Source of the DNA: Actinospica durhamensis | Lineage (GTDB): Bacteria; Actinomycetota; Actinomycetes; Streptomycetales; Catenulisporaceae | Assembly (NCBI RefSeq): GCF_018139695.1 | Contig: NZ_JAGSOG010000044.1 | Span: forward strand, 1 to 41,906 | Reading direction: 5' to 3' | Length of the DNA stretch: 41,906 nt | In this document: piece after piece, positions 41,429 to 41,906 of the stretch | How positions within the stretch are numbered: position 1 is the first letter of the stretch | Layout of the letters: each line of letters opens with the position of its first letter | Translations under genes and position numbers: made by a program | Notes under the pieces: generated by a model | What the model was told of the DNA's origin: nothing | The model's input: the letters and a program-made list of their open reading frames with translations, nothing else | Databases searched by the model: none

Positions 41429-41757
41429 TCGCGAAACGGCCGGATCTCGATCACGCCGAACCGGCTGACGGGGTGGCGCCCGGCGATCTCGACGGCCTCG
41501 GCCAGGTCCGCGCAGTCGATGATGTCGTAGCCCGCGATGACCTCCTTCGTCTCGGCGAACGGACCGTCCGCCGTGAGCACCTCGCCGCCCCGCACGCGCA
41601 CGCTGACCGCGTCCGTGTACGGCCGCAACTCGTCCCCGTCCAGCCGGATGCCCGCCGCGTCGAGCTCGTCGGCCCACGGCATCGGCTCCCCGGGGTCACG
41701 CGGCTCGGCGTCCTCGTATGCGGCCCGATCCACACAGACGAACAGCATGAACTTCAT
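41425..41757 (-). CDS. YCII-related (DGPF) domain protein
   Basis: A 110-residue protein with the YCII/DGPF fold: KFMLFVCVD at the start, TADGPFAETKEVIAGYDIID (the DGPF motif) in the middle and GVIEIRPF at the end. The family is structurally related to dimeric alpha-beta barrel enzymes and is almost always co-encoded with an ECF sigma factor of this type. ATG 41757 has GGAG about ten bases upstream. The stop overlaps the sigma factor start. It may tune the sigma factor or act on its regulon; no catalytic activity is established. Confidence 0.9.
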   Translation of the reverse strand: MKFMLFVCVDRAAYEDAEPRDPGEPMPWADELDAAGIRLDGDELRPYTDAVSVRVRGGEVLTADGPFAETKEVIAGYDIIDCADLAEAVEIAGRHPVSRFGVIEIRPFRE

Positions 41758-41906
41758 CGCGTCGTATCTCCAGACATCGCGCTCTCGCTCGTCGCGGTCG
41801 TCGTCATCGCGGTGCGCCTCGCGGGCACGCGGCGCAGGGCCGCGGAAGCATCTCAGCTTCCATACTACGGGCGCCCCACCGACACCCGCGAGCAGAACGC
41901 GGATAC
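41758..41906. other. Upstream region of the YCII/ECF operon
   Basis: No gene is seen up to the window edge. A possible minus-strand -10 box TAGTAT (41868-41863) is followed by a small hairpin, GGAAGC-ATCTCA-GCTTCC (41844-41861), that would lie in the 5' leader. No convincing -35 box was found. Confidence 0.3.

Noticed and set aside
41844-41861. GGAAGC-ATCTCA-GCTTCC as an operator or riboswitch
   Set aside because: Only six paired bases, no second copy, and no promoter strong enough to place it; left as a minor note.
1-41906. CRISPR arrays, tRNA/rRNA genes, intact insertion sequences
   Set aside because: No regularly spaced repeats with spacers, no cloverleaf-like or rRNA-like stretch and no transposase were recognised by eye.

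Overview
The window is chromosomal DNA from a very GC-rich, probably filamentous actinomycete. Evidence is the extreme G/C bias at third codon positions, frequent GTG starts, a mycothiol conjugate amidase (Mca), a greA / DUF4307 / mca block of the kind found in Streptomyces-like genomes, a SARP-type regulator and an XRE regulator of the Streptomyces type. The exact genus cannot be read from the sequence. A Streptomycetales or Catenulisporales relative is a guess. No rRNA, tRNA, CRISPR array or intact mobile element was seen.

Layout. (a) 1-830: a scar. A reading frame entering from the window edge ends at 155, and an ABC-2 permease lacking its N-terminus follows it. (b) 949-3209: greA, a DUF4307 membrane protein and mca, bounded by strong hairpin terminators. 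(c) 3298-21899: a cell-surface polysaccharide region. It holds a large polytopic membrane protein, a GT2/DUF2304 pair, further GT2 enzymes, the dTDP-rhamnose genes split into rmlB-rmlD (7913-9783) and rmlA-rmlC (20190-21667), a nucleotide-sugar dehydrogenase / GT2 / SDR operon, a flippase, and two tandem paralogous rhamnosyltransferase-like GT2 genes. An XRE regulator with a divergent unknown gene, an alpha/beta hydrolase and a YchJ-like protein interrupt it. (d) 21954-26826: a SARP/NB-ARC/TPR regulator convergent with a DrrAB-like ABC exporter. (e) 26950-31096: OsmC, a GH13 glucosidase, a small ribbon-helix-helix protein and a second ABC exporter whose promoter contains a perfect AT-rich palindrome. 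(f) 31156-40058: a catabolic region with a citryl-CoA-lyase-like enzyme, a family III CoA-transferase, an IclR regulator, a LigB/LigA-type extradiol dioxygenase, an AtzA/TrzN-type amidohydrolase, a decayed gene, an ArsB/SLC13-like transporter and an M20D amidohydrolase. (g) 40085-41757: an ECF sigma factor with a C-terminal TPR-like domain, co-transcribed with a YCII-domain protein.

How the genes work together. The sugar genes supply dTDP-rhamnose and probably a UDP-uronic acid. The GT2 enzymes assemble these on a lipid carrier and the flippase exports the product. In the catabolic region both intergenic gaps around the IclR gene carry a TTGACA -35 box followed by the same palindrome, CGGACA-N2-TGTCCG. 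This suggests that one repressor controls ring cleavage (rightward) and CoA-dependent C-C cleavage (leftward). I read this as a candidate variant of the 4,5-cleavage pathway for an aromatic compound in which a CoA-transferase and a citryl-CoA-lyase-like enzyme replace the usual aldolase. That reading is inference.

A recurrent regulatory feature is a TANNNT -10 box ending 6-9 nt before a start codon with no Shine-Dalgarno sequence. It is seen at about nine genes and suggests widespread leaderless transcription.
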